Part shown: positions 14,401-26,145 of the stretch, piece by piece | How positions within the stretch are numbered: position 1 is the first letter of the stretch | Layout of the letters: the number at the start of each line of letters is the position of its first letter | DNA from: Aristolochia californica | Lineage: Eukaryota > Streptophyta > Magnoliopsida > Piperales > Aristolochiaceae | NCBI GenBank assembly: GCA_029961685.1 | Contig: JARWKL010000003.1 | Coordinates: 9,990,459 to 10,054,458 of the forward strand | Length of the DNA stretch: 64,000 nt | Reading direction: 5' to 3' | Notes under the pieces: model-generated | What the model saw: only the letters and a program-made list of their open reading frames with translations | Told to the model about the DNA's origin: nothing | Database searches by the model: none | Position numbers and translations under genes: made by a program

Positions 14401-15783
14401 ACACATAGTAAAAGGCTGACATACCTAAACCAGTTCCAGTGGTATGAGGAACAGAAGTATGAGCCACAAATGCAGAAGGGGAAGTAATTGAGAGTTGAGG
14501 CACATGTTGGGCAATCTGTTGTTCTGAATTAACTGTTGCATTTCATCTAGGGCTCCAAGTGTAACAGGTGTTGCAGAATTGGACACATTTGCATTGCCAT
14601 CATGAATGGTAGAATTGGCCCATGCAGGTTTTGCAAACTTAATCCAACATCCGTCGAAGTAATGATTAGTGTGTTCACAATGAACACACTTCCTTTCTAT
14701 TTTACCATCCCCACAACTCTTCCTCGGTCTGAGCCATCTCTATCTCTACCTCTGCCAATGACTATCCGTCCTCTAGAAAATTAGTGGAACCTGAAGTAGT
14801 ATCTGATGTAGTAAGAGCAATGGCTTCACCTATCTTAGCATCTTTCCCCACCTTGGGTACAATTATTTTTTCAACTCTCATTACCCTATTGGAGGTAGCG
14901 GATAAGGTGGGTATCTCATTAGAGGTGAGGACCTCAGCCTTGAATCCATTAAATTCAGCACCTAAACCATTAAGAAATTTTGCAACAACAACTGATTTTG
15001 TTGTTTCCTAAGCTCTTGTTCATCTGTAGGAAATGGATGATAGACATTAATTTCCTGCCAGATGCCCAGAAAAGAACTGTGGTATTCTGTTACCATCCTG
15101 TTTCCTCTTTTCAACCTAAGGAAATCTGTACATAATTTCATCTTCTTTCTGGCCTTCAAGTACATCCTAACTGATTTAGCCTAATTAAGATAATTTGAGT
15201 CATTCGACTTTTCAGAAGTAATAGTAATAGTGTCCTTCCCATCATAACCTGAAAAATTCTATAGATGAAGTATATACCTCACTAGAATCAGCCATATTGC
15301 TTTTGTAGAATCACAAATTTGTTCAATTTCACTTTACAAAGTACTTCTTATAAGCCAACTATGTGGGCCCCACCATGTAAAATTAGGGTTAGGGCAAACA
15401 ATGTGATGTGCACACTTCAATCTTCAATAATCATAACACAAATCTCAAATTTCCAAGAAATCAATCCAAACAACCATCAATTAGGGCTGATGTCAGGCTA
15501 AACCAAGATGATGCAGACAAGAGAAAAAGAGTAGGTGATGCACATCCCAAGACAAGCATAAAAGACCCTTTTTAGGGCAATCAAATCATAGAAAGCTACT
15601 CTAGGAATAGTAGAACCAGTAACCCTAGGGCTATGGCAAAAGAAAAAGATGAAAAAATTGAATTTTTACCAACTAGTAACCAAAAGATCTGAGAAAACCC
15701 TTCTTTTAGGAGATCGTCTTATTCAAAGGATGGTGAATACTGATAAAAAGCCTTCCTAGATGTGATCTGTTGTTTTGATACCT

Positions 15784-16036
15784 TGTAAAAAGTGAGAGTA
15801 TAGAGAGATGAAGAGAGAATGAGAGAGAAAGAGAATTAAGTGGGTCTTGCCGAATTACAAAAATACCATTCACTTAAGTAAAACTCTAATCTCCTTATAT
15901 CTTGTATTTTATATGTCCTATGTACATGAAACTTGGACTACAGACATAATTCAACATAGATAGCAAGATTACATAAGAATGTGAATACGAGGATAAGGTG
16001 AGATGACAAAAATGCCCCTAAACTTGTTTTTCACCA
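15784..16036 (-). repeat. 5' LTR of the 11.2-16.0 kb Copia
   Basis: It shares long blocks with the left LTR (for example AATTAAGTGGGTCTTGC and CAAGATTACATAAGAA). It is about 30 bases shorter and lacks the GCATTGGGGGTCGTGCATG stretch present in the left copy. Its minus-strand 3' end adjoins the primer-binding site. Confidence 0.8.
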
Positions 16037-18503
16037 TATACAAAAGCAAGAGATAAACATTTAAAAGAAAAAATATTATAGCAGATAAAAACTGAAAATC
16101 AATGCTCACTTACCCTATGCAATGTACTATAATTGATAGTTCTAACCCACTAACACAAACAGATACTATTCCTTATCCCCAAACAACATCCTGCAAATCA
16201 CAAACGAAAAATGCTTTAAACTACAAAAAAAACACAAATATTTAAACAACTAAATCAAGACATAATTGCTCCTTATCCATATCTAAGTGCATGCAAAATG
16301 AAACCAAAAAAATACTTTTAGTTATACGGAACTAATACTTGCCCTGGCTTCTTTGATGCCTACTGCATATTAGCGCAGAAAGTTATAAAGAAGCCAATCA
16401 ATGAAATTATTGAAAAGATCTTTTTCTTCTTTCCTTTCAGTTTTTTCAATCTCATGACTATCCTTTGACCTAAAAACTAAAAGCTCAAAAGACCATCCAC
16501 AATAACATGTCAACAATCACCAAGTGAATCACTATGTCTGAGAAACATCTATCATTAAAATTGTTTAATCAAATGGTTCATATAAAAAAAGCCATTCACA
16601 TTGGATAATGCTTCCAGCATTTGCCTGTTCCAGTAGGATTGACCAAAAAGGATTCAGTACAGGAGTAACTGGAAGATAATGCCGTTCCAACAGATGTGGA
16701 GTGGAAGAATGCACATTGAAATGGCTCTAAACCTAAACTCTTGCAGAAACGTTCCTTTCAGAAATTATGAGGTACATCCCTTGCAGGAAAATCCATTTTT
16801 CTATTCATGGCCCCCCACATCCTAGCACACTCTCTTCCTTATTTTGGCCCCAGCAACATCTAGGCCAAATTCAAGGGTTTGAAAATGAAGAATGATGAGA
16901 TAGGAGAAAGAGAGGTTGTCTCCTATTTTTTCACAACTCCCATTTGAAGATGGAGAAAACTTTGAAATTGAGAGAATGATAAAATAAGACTTAGGAGGGA
17001 GAGAATAATTTCTTAGTTTTTCCTCAACCCACTTTTGGAGATAAAGTCTTAAACAGAAAACGAGAAACACTAAAAGTTAGTGGAGACAATAAAAATAACT
17101 AACATGTAGATAATCAACATTACTCTTTTCCATATGAGACATGGATATGAAAAGTTACATTGGGTCATTCTCATAACCTGAATCCTGAATATAAACAGTG
17201 CATTACATCATTTGTCAAGATAAATTTTATTCAAATAGCTCTTTTTCCTTGATCAATTTTTGCTGTAATTTCATAGAGGAAAGAATTACCAATAATAAGA
17301 CTCTTTCCTCTACTAGTTTCTGCTAGAAGATTCTTTCCTATATCAGTTTCTGCTATAATTTGATACAGGGAACCGTTACTGATGGGAATAAAGTTAAGCA
17401 CACAATAAATAAAGGATAAAAATCAGTAAAAAAAATGAAAAAGTGAAGATAAAAAACAAAAAACAAAATAGAAGATTAAGAAAAGAAATTGAAAAAGGAA
17501 GACGGAGGATCAGAAAAGAAACATATACACCCACATTTGCTGCTGTAATTCTTGAGGATTGAAAACCTAAGTTAAGCTTCCCTGACAGTCAACAATGACC
17601 TTTGTTTCTCTTGCACCGAATACTGAATATCAAAACAAAAAGAAAAACAGAAGATGAAATTTTTGGGACTATTGCAGATGAATTTTTTGTCTTTTTTTTT
17701 TTTTTTTTTTTTGGGACTGTTATCCTTCTCTCTTCTTTCCATCATCATCTCTTCCTTTTCTCTCATTTTCTTTCTTTTCCTTTAGGAGGGGATTACTGAA
17801 TCTTTTTTTTTTTACCTTCTCTGCTCCTGGAATTTTTGGTTATTTTTGTTTCAGTTTTTCATTTTAAAGATGTTTAAATATTTTTGTGGTTTTAGTAAAA
17901 GGATGCCACATTTGGAGGCTTTCATGCATTCAGCAGGATTATTTGTAGCTAGTCAAGTCTTTTTCTTTTTTCATCTGAAAGGCATTTGTACTCGGTCAAC
18001 TGTTACCTCTTGCAGATACTTTTGCATTGTAATAACTACTTACATACCACCCACGGGCAAAAATTTTCATTTTTCTCGCTTGATAACCAATCAAACTTCT
18101 TTGAAGCAATAAATCTATCTAGTTTCCATTGCTTTATACATTAGTTGTCTTCTTTTGACATAAAAATTCCAGCAAAATTTCGCCTTTACTTCAAAATCAG
18201 ATTAAAACTTTTTTACCAATTTAGATTATTCCGTTGGTTGCAAACCTGGAAAGATGATAGAGCATAAGATAGTGAAGGCTATTGATATTCTAATAAGATA
18301 GTGCACAGATGATGGAGAATCAAGCAAACTGAAGGCCTCAAATGTGCTTACCTTATCTACTCTCCCCTGTAGACTTTCTCAACATTTTCATCTACCATCC
18401 ACAGACTCTTATCTGCAGAAATAGGTCATGAAAGCTATTGGGAAGTATCAAGTTAGTGTTCTAGGGATGGACACCATCCGCATGAAATTCTCCTCTTTGT
18501 GAG
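16037..18503. other. AT-rich spacer, no gene seen
   Basis: No convincing gene. Open frames are short; a long T run at about 17693-17713 and purine-rich stretches account for several of them. I recognise no transposon ends here. Confidence 0.5.
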
Positions 18504-18603
18504 TTTTTTTTTTTTTTTTTTTGAGAGGGGTGTGGCACGATTCGAACTTGCGACCTGACACACCTAATGTAAGAAGAATACCACTAGACCAAACGGCCAT
18601 CAG
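18504..18603 (-). mobile_element. Short tRNA-derived SINE
   Basis: Read on the minus strand, a tRNA-like head has an A box (TGGTCTAGTGG) and a B box (GTTCGAATC), then CGTGCCACACCCCTCTC and a 19-base A tail (the T run at 18504-18522). The head begins GATGGCCGTTTGGTCTAGTGG, which resembles plant tRNA-Pro. Flanks CTCTTTGTGAG (left) and TTCTTTGTCAG (right) look like an 11-bp target duplication with two changes. A tail plus target duplication means a retroposed copy and not a working tRNA gene. There is almost no body between head and tail. Confidence 0.8.
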
Positions 18604-18899
18604 TCTCTTCTTTGTCAGTTAGTAAATCATGAATCTCAATAATTGAATACATATAAAGTGGAATACAATTTATTTATGTTTTGACAAATCATAATGGCCT
18701 TAATCATTTTTTTTTTGTTTTGAAATGATAATGACCTTAATCATTTTAAAATCTTCAAATTTGAAGTTGTCGCTCTTATTTAGTTAAGACTCTCTATGTT
18801 ACTGACTTTTGTGAAATAGTGGCTTCTTCTTGCTGTCAGTGGTGGTCAATAAATGTTTTATTTGGCAGGACCAGTCTATGTGCCTTCAAAGTAGGTCGC

Positions 18900-18920
18900 C
18901 TCTCTCTCTCTCTCTCTCTC
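18900..18920. repeat. (CT)n microsatellite
   Basis: About ten CT units in a row, with no gene context. Confidence 0.9.
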
Positions 18921-19126
18921 ATTATTTTATTGTGCAGGTCTCCAACCCTAAAGATGTATAATTAAGATGGCAAACTCCTGGCTTTCTTATAGAGAAGGTT
19001 TGCATGAAATTAAACTACAATAAGTAAGTGATGGCTGTTATGACACTATTGAGAAAATAATTCTATCTTTTGACCATTTCCATCCTCCTTTAAATGTTTT
19101 CTATTATGCTCATATCTTTTTTGTAG

Positions 19127-19259
19127 AGGAAGCTTGAGAGAGAATTTGCTATATATATAGCTGGATCATTGGAAAGTATGCCGGGGAGTGGTTCTAGACT
19201 TGATGCATGTGTTAGTGAACTTGAAGAGTATGGCCTCAAAGAAATCACTTTAGTTTCTG
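19127..19259 (+). pseudogene. Orphan exon-like segment of unknown family
   Basis: A 133-base open stretch sits between a strong acceptor (TTTTTTGTAG) and a good donor (GTAAGA). It translates as RKLEREFAIYIAGSLESMPG, then SGSRLDACVSELEEYGLKEI, then TLVSG, which reads like real protein sequence. I found no partner exon: the nearest candidates at 18870-18890 and 18939-18965 hit a stop quickly. I do not recognise the family. It could be a captured or left-over exon, or part of an unannotated gene. Confidence 0.35.
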
Positions 19260-19344
19260 GTAAGATACTCAAGAAGGCCTCTAATTTTGTAAGCAAAGGA
19301 AAATGCAGCACCACGAGTAAAGCTTGAGTAGATCTTTATAAAAT

Positions 19345-19475
19345 TAATTGTTTTTTAATGTTATTTACGCATGCAAACACCCCTTTACACCTGGTGAGAC
19401 TTGAACCCAAGACTTCACACAAGGAACCCCCCATGTAACCATTGAGCCAAAGGCCAAACTCACTATAGAACCTAA
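19345..19475 (-). mobile_element. tRNA-derived SINE, second family, copy 1
   Basis: On the minus strand the head carries an A box (TGGCTCAATGG) followed by TTACATGGGGGGTTCC, and a B box region (GGGTTCAAGTCTCACC). The body includes AGGTGTAAAGGGGTGTTTGC. The same arrangement recurs at about 45700-45815. Ends are approximate. Confidence 0.65.
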
Positions 19476-21218
19476 TTGTAGATAAGCCAGATCCATTGAA
19501 ATCTGTGTTGATATTTAGAAGTGTAAAAAAGAACAAAGACACTTCTTTGTTGAGTGTGAACCATTTGCAAAGGGCACTTTCAACCACTGTAATTGAGTAT
19601 GTAGCTTGGTTTGGTGATTCATTATTCATTGTTCATTTCAACGAAAAAGTATGAGCTGATGAATTTCAGGCTACTATCAAATTTACTAATTGGGCAGAAG
19701 GAGATATTGAACTTAGGAAGCATCTAGACGTTTTGAAAATGACCTGTTTCTCCCCTCTGAAATTTCAAAAAAATGACAACATGATGTATTTTAGGTCAGG
19801 TTCACTAAACCTTTACCTTGTCCATACCCCATAATGGTTTACATACCATAAAGCATACGAAGTTGTGAGCTACACATTGCAAATGTAAAATTCTATGAAC
19901 AAAATTTTTTCATGCATATTAGTTTGGTTTAATGTGAAGTCTTTGAATTAAATATGGCCATGACGCAAAGATATAAACTTGAATTGAAGTGTTAGTCCAT
20001 CGCCCTCTAGTGGTGAATCTTTTGATGTTCAGACGTTACATCTTCTATTGCTGAACTAATACTTCAATGGGAGGGACCTGGAAATCTGAATGCTGAGCTT
20101 TTGTGGCACAGAATTCGCTGAATTTGTTTCTTCTTTTAGTTTGAGTTCAAAATTAGGTAGTTTCTAAAGGAAAATGTAGCATATTGAAAGAGGAAGTGAA
20201 GTGATTTTTTGCAACAGGATCATAGATAAAAGATCCGTTAGTTGGTTCTATTTAGGCTTGGTCCTCACTTAACCATCCGAGAAATGCCATAAACATGAAC
20301 TGCCAGCAATTTACTGTTAAAGATCTGGCATCTATGAAGATGACTCAAGTGTGCACTTACCCAGTAGATTGCTCGCATTCACCCATAAAAAGAAGAAAAG
20401 AAAATAGTCATTGACCAACCAATTACTAGAGCAGTTATCATCAGACTTCTTCCATTGTGTACTGAAACAAAGAACAAGTTCCTGAAGTCGGAACCTTATA
20501 AAGCTTCATGACTAGAAGAAGGTTAGATATTTAAAAGCGAGTGGCAAATATTCCATATGCAGGCAATGTGGGTTAGCTGGCTAGAGTATGTTACAAGAAG
20601 AGAGCATTAGAAGAAAGAGAGAGGAGGAAGCATTGATGCGTAATTTGGAGGAAAATGGAAATGAAAGAAAACTAGCAAGAGCGGAGAAGCAGTGACCTTT
20701 TCTGCTTCAAATTGGTGGCGCCGACGGCAAAATAAAAACCGTTGATGGGTTATCACATGGGAGGTGCAGAAGCGAGATGAGCGGCCACAGAGGGAAAGAA
20801 GAAAGAGCCGAAAATCAAGGAAGAAGAAGATTGAGACAAAATGAGAAAGTGCCAATTGATTCACAATCAGATCAAATCTTGTTTTGGAACAGCGAATTTC
20901 TTTGGAAAGTCCTAATACAAGATCTGAGTCCAGTTGCAATACGAGATCCCTGGTGTTGAAATGAATGACTACAAGCTCTTAATCCCAATATAAATTTATT
21001 TTTAAAAATTGTCTCAGTTTGTAAATGCTTAAATATTTAAATAATATTGATCTAAATAACTTTAAATATTTAATTAAATTTACAATTCTACCCTCTTCTC
21101 AATTAAAAGTTTTTAATATTTAATATATAAAAAAACAGAAACAACATTGGCATTTTGTTAAAGGTCTACCTGCCGCAACCCCTTCCCTGTTTTCGAAGAC
21201 CCCTAAATCTCGCTACTC
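19476..21218. other. Spacer upstream of ABCI12, no gene seen
   Basis: No recognisable coding domain. The last 200 bases before 21219 should hold the ABCI12 promoter and leader. Frames at 20607-20959 are purine-rich or repetitive and unconvincing. Confidence 0.5.
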
Positions 21219-24200
21219 ATGAGCTGCAAGCTCTGTTCTTTCCCAACAGTCTCCTTTCTATCCGATTCCGCTCACCCGTCGATTCTCCCGAGTTTCAGAC
21301 ACGAGATACCATTTTTATTATCTCCCAAGCCTACGTCCTTCCATCTTTCATGGAGTCGGAATGTTCTCAATCCAGCAAGGAGAAAAAGCCTTCGAATTCT
21401 GTCAGTGGCAAACGGAAATGGCGAGACTGGGAAGTGGTCGACGTGGCTTCCACGTGGACCCGTGGCAGAGAGAGTTTTCAGATTGATTGCCGGAGCAATG
21501 GCAAGTCCCATTGCCCAATTCCTCTCCTCGCCCGTTACATTTCTCCATACTGTGGATTCCAGAGTGAAACTGGTAATTCGTTACTAGCGGTGCATCATTT
21601 GTGTTCAAGCCACTTTCTCGTATCATTTTTATGGAAACTGATTTCTTCAGTAGCTGTTCTAGGGAATTAAATTTGCGACTTTTTGTGCTTCAAGCCCTTA
21701 AAAACAAATGCTGAACTACGTATTGCAGGCGTGGCTTTTGGCGTTGGTGGTTCTACCGTCGAGGTCCCATATTTTTATGCGCTTTGGATTAGTCGTCTTT
21801 CTCGCGCTTATGTCAGTATGGATTCTACCGAAAGATGTGTGGACGGTACGAATTGTACTAACACATTTCTCATGACTCGTCATCTTTTATATCTTTTCAT
21901 GTTTTGTTAAGATTTTATGTATATTAATATCTTTAGTTTATGAAGAAATTAACTTGTGAGCTTGCTGATTGCTCATCTCTGGGATGTCGCTTGATGATTT
22001 CCTTAATGAATTTTCGATGATTTCCTTAATGAATTTTCATTGTGCTGCTTGTAGGACCAACTTGGCAGAGTCGCTTTGCTGTCCGGGATATTGTTCCTAA
22101 TGTTGGGATTGGGTTCTGATGGTGCGCCGCCCCTCGTCCAGTTAAGGACTCCTCCACCAAGTATGATGGGATTACCAGAGCTTCCAATGGGTAGTTATTC
22201 ATACTCAATTCTGAAGCTTGGACCTCTGCAACTTACAAGGAAAGGTTTATCAGTGGCAAGCACATCTGCTTGCTTGTCCTTCACGGTATTTTTGCTCTTT
22301 GTCTATTTATCTCTGACCTCAAAATAGATAGGGGTCATCCGTGATGTTGTTTTACCTCCATATGTCTAGCACTAATCCTCTATTTCGGTTCTGTGGGTGG
22401 AGGCTACACTTTCTTCTGAATGGCAAGTGATTTTCAAATATCTTTTCCACTTTGTTTCAGATCTTCCAAAGTGCAAGTCTTTGCTTGACAACCACAACAT
22501 CAGAACAACTGGCATATGCTTTGCATTGGTTTATGTTTCCTCTGAAAATTGTTGGCGTTCCAGTTGCTGAGATAATTCTCACACTGTTACTTTCTTTGAG
22601 GTTCATTAGTATTGTTTTTGACGAGGTAAACTTTAGCATACTTTTGTTATATTAGTTAGAAGATATTCTTTTGTCTGAAGAATAGTCCTTATGCATTGGT
22701 GAAAGACTGACAAGAAGACATATGGGGTCAGCGGGGGTATCTGAAACTGTATTGTCTTGGCAGCTGCATTGGCCCTTGTAGCCGTTGATTTTGTTTGCCT
22801 TTAGTGCAATTACCGGATATATTTTCTGTTATGATGGTTGGTTATGTTATGTAGTGCTGTCTTTCTACACTTAAAGTTTTGGAGCATTTTACATTGTCAG
22901 GTTCGTAATGCTGCCATGGCAATTGTATCTCGAAGAATAAATTGGGAGCAATTGACAGTCATGGAAACACTGGACAGTAAGTAGAGCATGCTGAATCCAA
23001 ATAATTAACCTCTTTCACACTTAAACCCAATCTCGCCCATATCCCAATTGAAAATGATATTTGTAAAAATTTACCTTATATTTGTCAAAATGATTTCTCC
23101 CTGCCTCTTCAAGTTGTTTCAATGTCAGAATCTCTTTTCCGTCTAAAGTAAGATGTGGTACTGTTGTCTTTTCAAGCCTCTCTGCAGATTTTGCCATAGA
23201 TTTGGCTGCTGTGATTAATAATCCATCTTCGCTGTTTATTTTGTGGTGCTTTATTTGCAGTTTTTGTTATGTATGTTCGGCGGATCTTCTCAAATATATT
23301 CAAGCATGCAGAGCAGATATCACAGGTTTCAACTTTTTTAGCCCTCATAATCTACAATGGTTTACACTCAGCATGACCCACCTTGAGATTTACATCTCCA
23401 AGGAAAAACTTTCGTATTTAATCTACTCTGCTCTCGAGGATATTTTGTTCTGAAACATTGCATGAGTAAGATGATATGGACCTGCCTAACTCTGCCCCAA
23501 AAGCTTAGCTCGTAGGGAGAGGTTTGCAAACCCTCTCATATAATATCCAAGACCGTCCTTGCTAATCGATGTGGGACTAACCAGGACTCGTCATACCTGA
23601 CCCTTTTAAACTGCACGCCGACGTGGCGATATTACGCACCGCACGGGCCACGGATATTACACACCGTACGGGCCATGACAAGGAAATGGCGTATGGGTCC
23701 ATCGGCCAGCCACATACGACCAGACAAGGCATGGCTCTAATACCAAATAATATGAACATGCCTAACTCTGCCCCAAAAGCTAGCTCGTAGGGAGAGGTTT
23801 GCAAACCCTCTCATATAACATCCAAGACCGTCCTTGCTAACCGATGTGGGACTAACCGGGACTCATCATAAGATATAGCCTTCTGGGTGTTGAAACTGTG
23901 TTCCATGTTGAGAACTATTTTATCAAATTAAAATTGAACATTTTCCCAATAAATAGTGGGCTGATTGTTTAAATTATCAAGTTACCACAAAAAAAGAGTT
24001 AAAACTCATGTTATCAAATTACCAAAGCTTCCTATTTAACTCCAAAACCTCATTTTGATTGTTTTTGTGAGTTGTTCTCCCCAAGAAGTGATGGCTTGAC
24101 AAAGCATGAGAGTCTTGATATCCAACCAATGGAGTTGCATGTGGACCTATTTGTTATTTCTTCGCTGGTATGTTATTGTAAATAAATATAACTGTACTGA

Positions 24201-24375
24201 AGAAAGTTGAATCTTTTGGTAGGCTATGATTGTCAGAGGTTTTCGAGGGGACAGCAACATACACAAGATTTATTTCTTCTCAAATTCTTCCTTTGGTGCA
24301 GCAGATATGATTTCCCTGCTTTGCCTTCTGGGGTTGATAGGAGCATCTATTGTATCAGAACGTTTTCTTGTTTGA
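21219..24375 (+). CDS. ABCI12: ABCI12-type chloroplast ECF transporter T-like subunit, seven exons
   Basis: Plant homologue of the CbiQ/EcfT transmembrane subunit of energy-coupling-factor ABC transporters, placed in the chloroplast envelope; its substrate is not settled. Exons: 21219-21572, 21729-21845, 22055-22285, 22461-22625, 22901-22976, 23261-23325 and 24223-24375, totalling 386 residues. The first 90 or so residues are rich in Ser, Arg and Pro with few acids, as in a transit peptide. The CbiQ domain follows: DSRVKLAWLLALVVLPSRSH, then SGILFLMLGLGSDGAPPLVQ with LRTPPPSMMG, LKLGPLQLTRKGLSV, IFQSASLCLTTTTSEQLAYA, SEIILTLLLSLRF-like text (here AEIILTLLLSLRF), and NIFKHAEQISQ. MIVRGFRGD at about 338-346 is the Ala-Arg-Gly-like coupling signature. 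It ends GASIVSERFLV. Exon 6 was placed at the acceptor at 23260 because this alone restores DIFVMYVRRIF in frame. Intron 6 holds a TRIM element. Confidence 0.93.
23472..23868 (-). mobile_element. TRIM (miniature LTR retrotransposon) in ABCI12 intron 6
   Basis: Two direct repeats, 23472-23593 and 23748-23868 (about 122 bp each), flank a 154-bp interior without coding capacity. On the minus strand the LTR runs from TGATGAGTCC to a CATATTA-type end and contains AGTCCCACATCG. Next to the right LTR is a perfect primer-binding site TGGTATTAGAGC. The direct 5-bp flanks TAAGA (23467-23471 and 23869-23873) are identical. LTR size, primer site, lack of genes and target duplication together define a TRIM. 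Confidence 0.93.
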
Positions 24376-25993
24376 TAGCTTGATCTTCAGTAAGTTAATA
24401 CTACTTCTATGCATGTTTATTTCAATTGTAATTTGCTCTTCCTGACCTTATGTTATACATGCTTCAAACATGGTCCATGATTGTTTACAGTCAGTTTCCT
24501 TTTTCAATGGGATTTTGGAGACGATGTTGATCGTGATTTGGACTTTTGACGGCTGGAGTCGTGAAAGGGCAGATCACAGGATCCTGACTATTTTCAAAAA
24601 AGAAAAACTGTTTTTATATGTTCTAGTTGACAATACTGTTTTCTTCCAACACATTTATGTTGTTTTTTCTCTGTTCTGTAGTGTATGCAAGTTGGATAAA
24701 GCTTTCATGGGAAGGTCCTAAATGACCATTTATGCTGGAATATCAGTGTCAACTTAGAAAAATTGCGTGGCAGTTGCATGATTTCAAGCTTTCCTAGACA
24801 AGATACTGACATCGCCGTTAATTGGTATGAATGGCACCTGATGAGGAAAGACACTAGAAACATTTAGAACACTTAGGAGTAGCATTAGTATATGAAGAAA
24901 ATGAAGGGCTGTTCAAAGAAAAAATAAAAAAAGCACGTGTAAGACATGTTAGATAGACTTAGTAGTGCACTTGTGAGAAGGGCATTTTTTCCTTTGATGT
25001 TGGATGATGGACTGCAAGATGCGGAGGAAGGTTGAAAATGTAGGAAGTGGTGATGAAAGGAGTTAAGATGACAAATCAACTAAAACCAGATGTTCAAGTG
25101 GAGGAATTGGTATATGTGGCACAAACATCGGTTGACTGGTTGCTGATGCTGATAACAAGTGATGATGACAGTGTATGTGTCAGCAGAGGTTACCCACACT
25201 GAGCAAATTGAAACAGAGATTTATGTCTCTGCTGGTGATGATAATCTGCTTGATGGCACAAGATCCTAAAATCACATGCAGGTCATACAAACAATTCTAC
25301 TTTGTCTGGAAATCCTGGTTGGACTAGTGAGACCCTCCAATTAGCAAGTGAATCTTTGATATGTTAAGGTTTGGTGGTTCGGAGAACGGTGAACATTTTT
25401 GCTCCAGATGATCCTTTTGTTTATTGTTTGTTTTATTGTAATGGTAAAACCTGATTTAGACATCGGCCTGGACCGAACTGGTTCAGTTGGGTGAACACAT
25501 GCTCAAAAAATTGCAACATTGACCCAGTAGATGTCCTGATTCCAGTCTAAACTGGTTCAACTGGTTGGGTGATCATTTTTGTTTTTCTTGTGCTTGTTAG
25601 ATTAGTTCACATGGTATGCTTTGAAATAGGGTTCAAACTAAGACAATCCATCAGACTATTGCACATTTCTATGTGAAAAGAAATGGTGATAGTCTATTTG
25701 TATGAAGCCTGCAAGTTGGACTTTATTATTACTATTTCTTTTTTGAGATTGCAGACTAGAAAATACACAAATGGCTTGGAAAATTCTCCTTCTGGATATA
25801 AAAGCTAGTAATTAGTCCAAACCAAAATTTATTTAGCTATTCAGTTCTTTTCTCTTGCAATTGAAGCATAGCAGAACATATTTATTAGTTTTTTTACACT
25901 AATAAAAGCCTAATTTTTTCGTTAATTTTATTATAAAATTATATAAGCTCTGTTCTCCTCAAAATGTGAACTCCACATAGACATTGAAGTAGA
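24376..25993. other. ABCI12 3' flank and spacer
   Basis: The first 300-400 bases are probably 3' UTR. Around 25440-25560 there is GGTTCAGTTGGG/GGTTCAACTGGTTGGG repeat-like text typical of plant repeats, but no element ends could be set. No gene seen. Confidence 0.45.
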
Positions 25994-26104
25994 TGGGCTT
26001 GGACCTAAGGAATTTGGGCCCACGAAACAATCGGACGTCATGACGTTGAAAACCCTGCGGCATCCCCTTGCCCTCACATTCTCTCCGTAGAATTAAAACC
26101 CTAA
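25994..26104 (+). promoter_or_regulatory. eIF3d promoter: site II motifs and telo-box
   Basis: Two TGGGCY site II motifs (25994-26000 and 26015-26020, the second within TTTGGGCCCAC), a GACGTCATGACGTT bZIP-like palindromic cluster at 26035-26048, and a telo-box AAACCCTAA at 26096-26104. Site II plus telo-box is the usual promoter pair of plant translation-machinery genes bound by TCP-type factors, which fits the gene that follows. Confidence 0.65.
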
Positions 26105-26145
26105 AGCCTCCAACCTTACTCTACTCTTCCTTCTCTTCTTCCACC

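Larger units (their letters stand above)
11201..16036 (-). mobile_element. Copia-like LTR retrotransposon, decayed but with both LTRs
   Basis: Two related terminal repeats (11201-11484 and 15784-16036) bracket about 4.3 kb of minus-strand Copia sequence. Domains in element order: gag-like fragments near 15165-14960; a protease-region block (VLDSRVTKHMSS, with the catalytic DSG changed to DSR) near 14380 followed by a GAG-pre-integrase block; an integrase block (MHTGNGLEFINHKFHTFYQT) near 13660; reverse transcriptase near 12470-12190, where the YVDD box reads CVDN and KDLGPLKYILGIEVARSKDG is intact; and an RNase H remnant near 11850. The polypurine tract AGGGGAGTG abuts the left LTR. The primer-binding site next to the right LTR is a decayed initiator-Met type (AGGTATCAAAAC). 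The 5-bp flanks are CATAC and TATAC, so target duplication with one change. It cannot move by itself. Confidence 0.88.

Noticed and set aside
18523..18603. A functional tRNA-Pro gene on the minus strand
   Set aside because: A and B boxes are present, but the anticodon arm does not fold properly, a 19-base A tail follows, and direct repeats flank it, so it is a SINE-like retroposon.
23178..23260. Alternative ABCI12 exon from the acceptor near 23188
   Set aside because: It would run open but lose the conserved RRIFSNIFKHAEQIS frame; the acceptor at 23260 restores it.
26068..26145. Upstream extension of the eIF3d frame by 26 codons
   Set aside because: The extension has no ATG (it would need TTG), while the ATG at 26146 has an excellent context and starts the conserved N-terminus.
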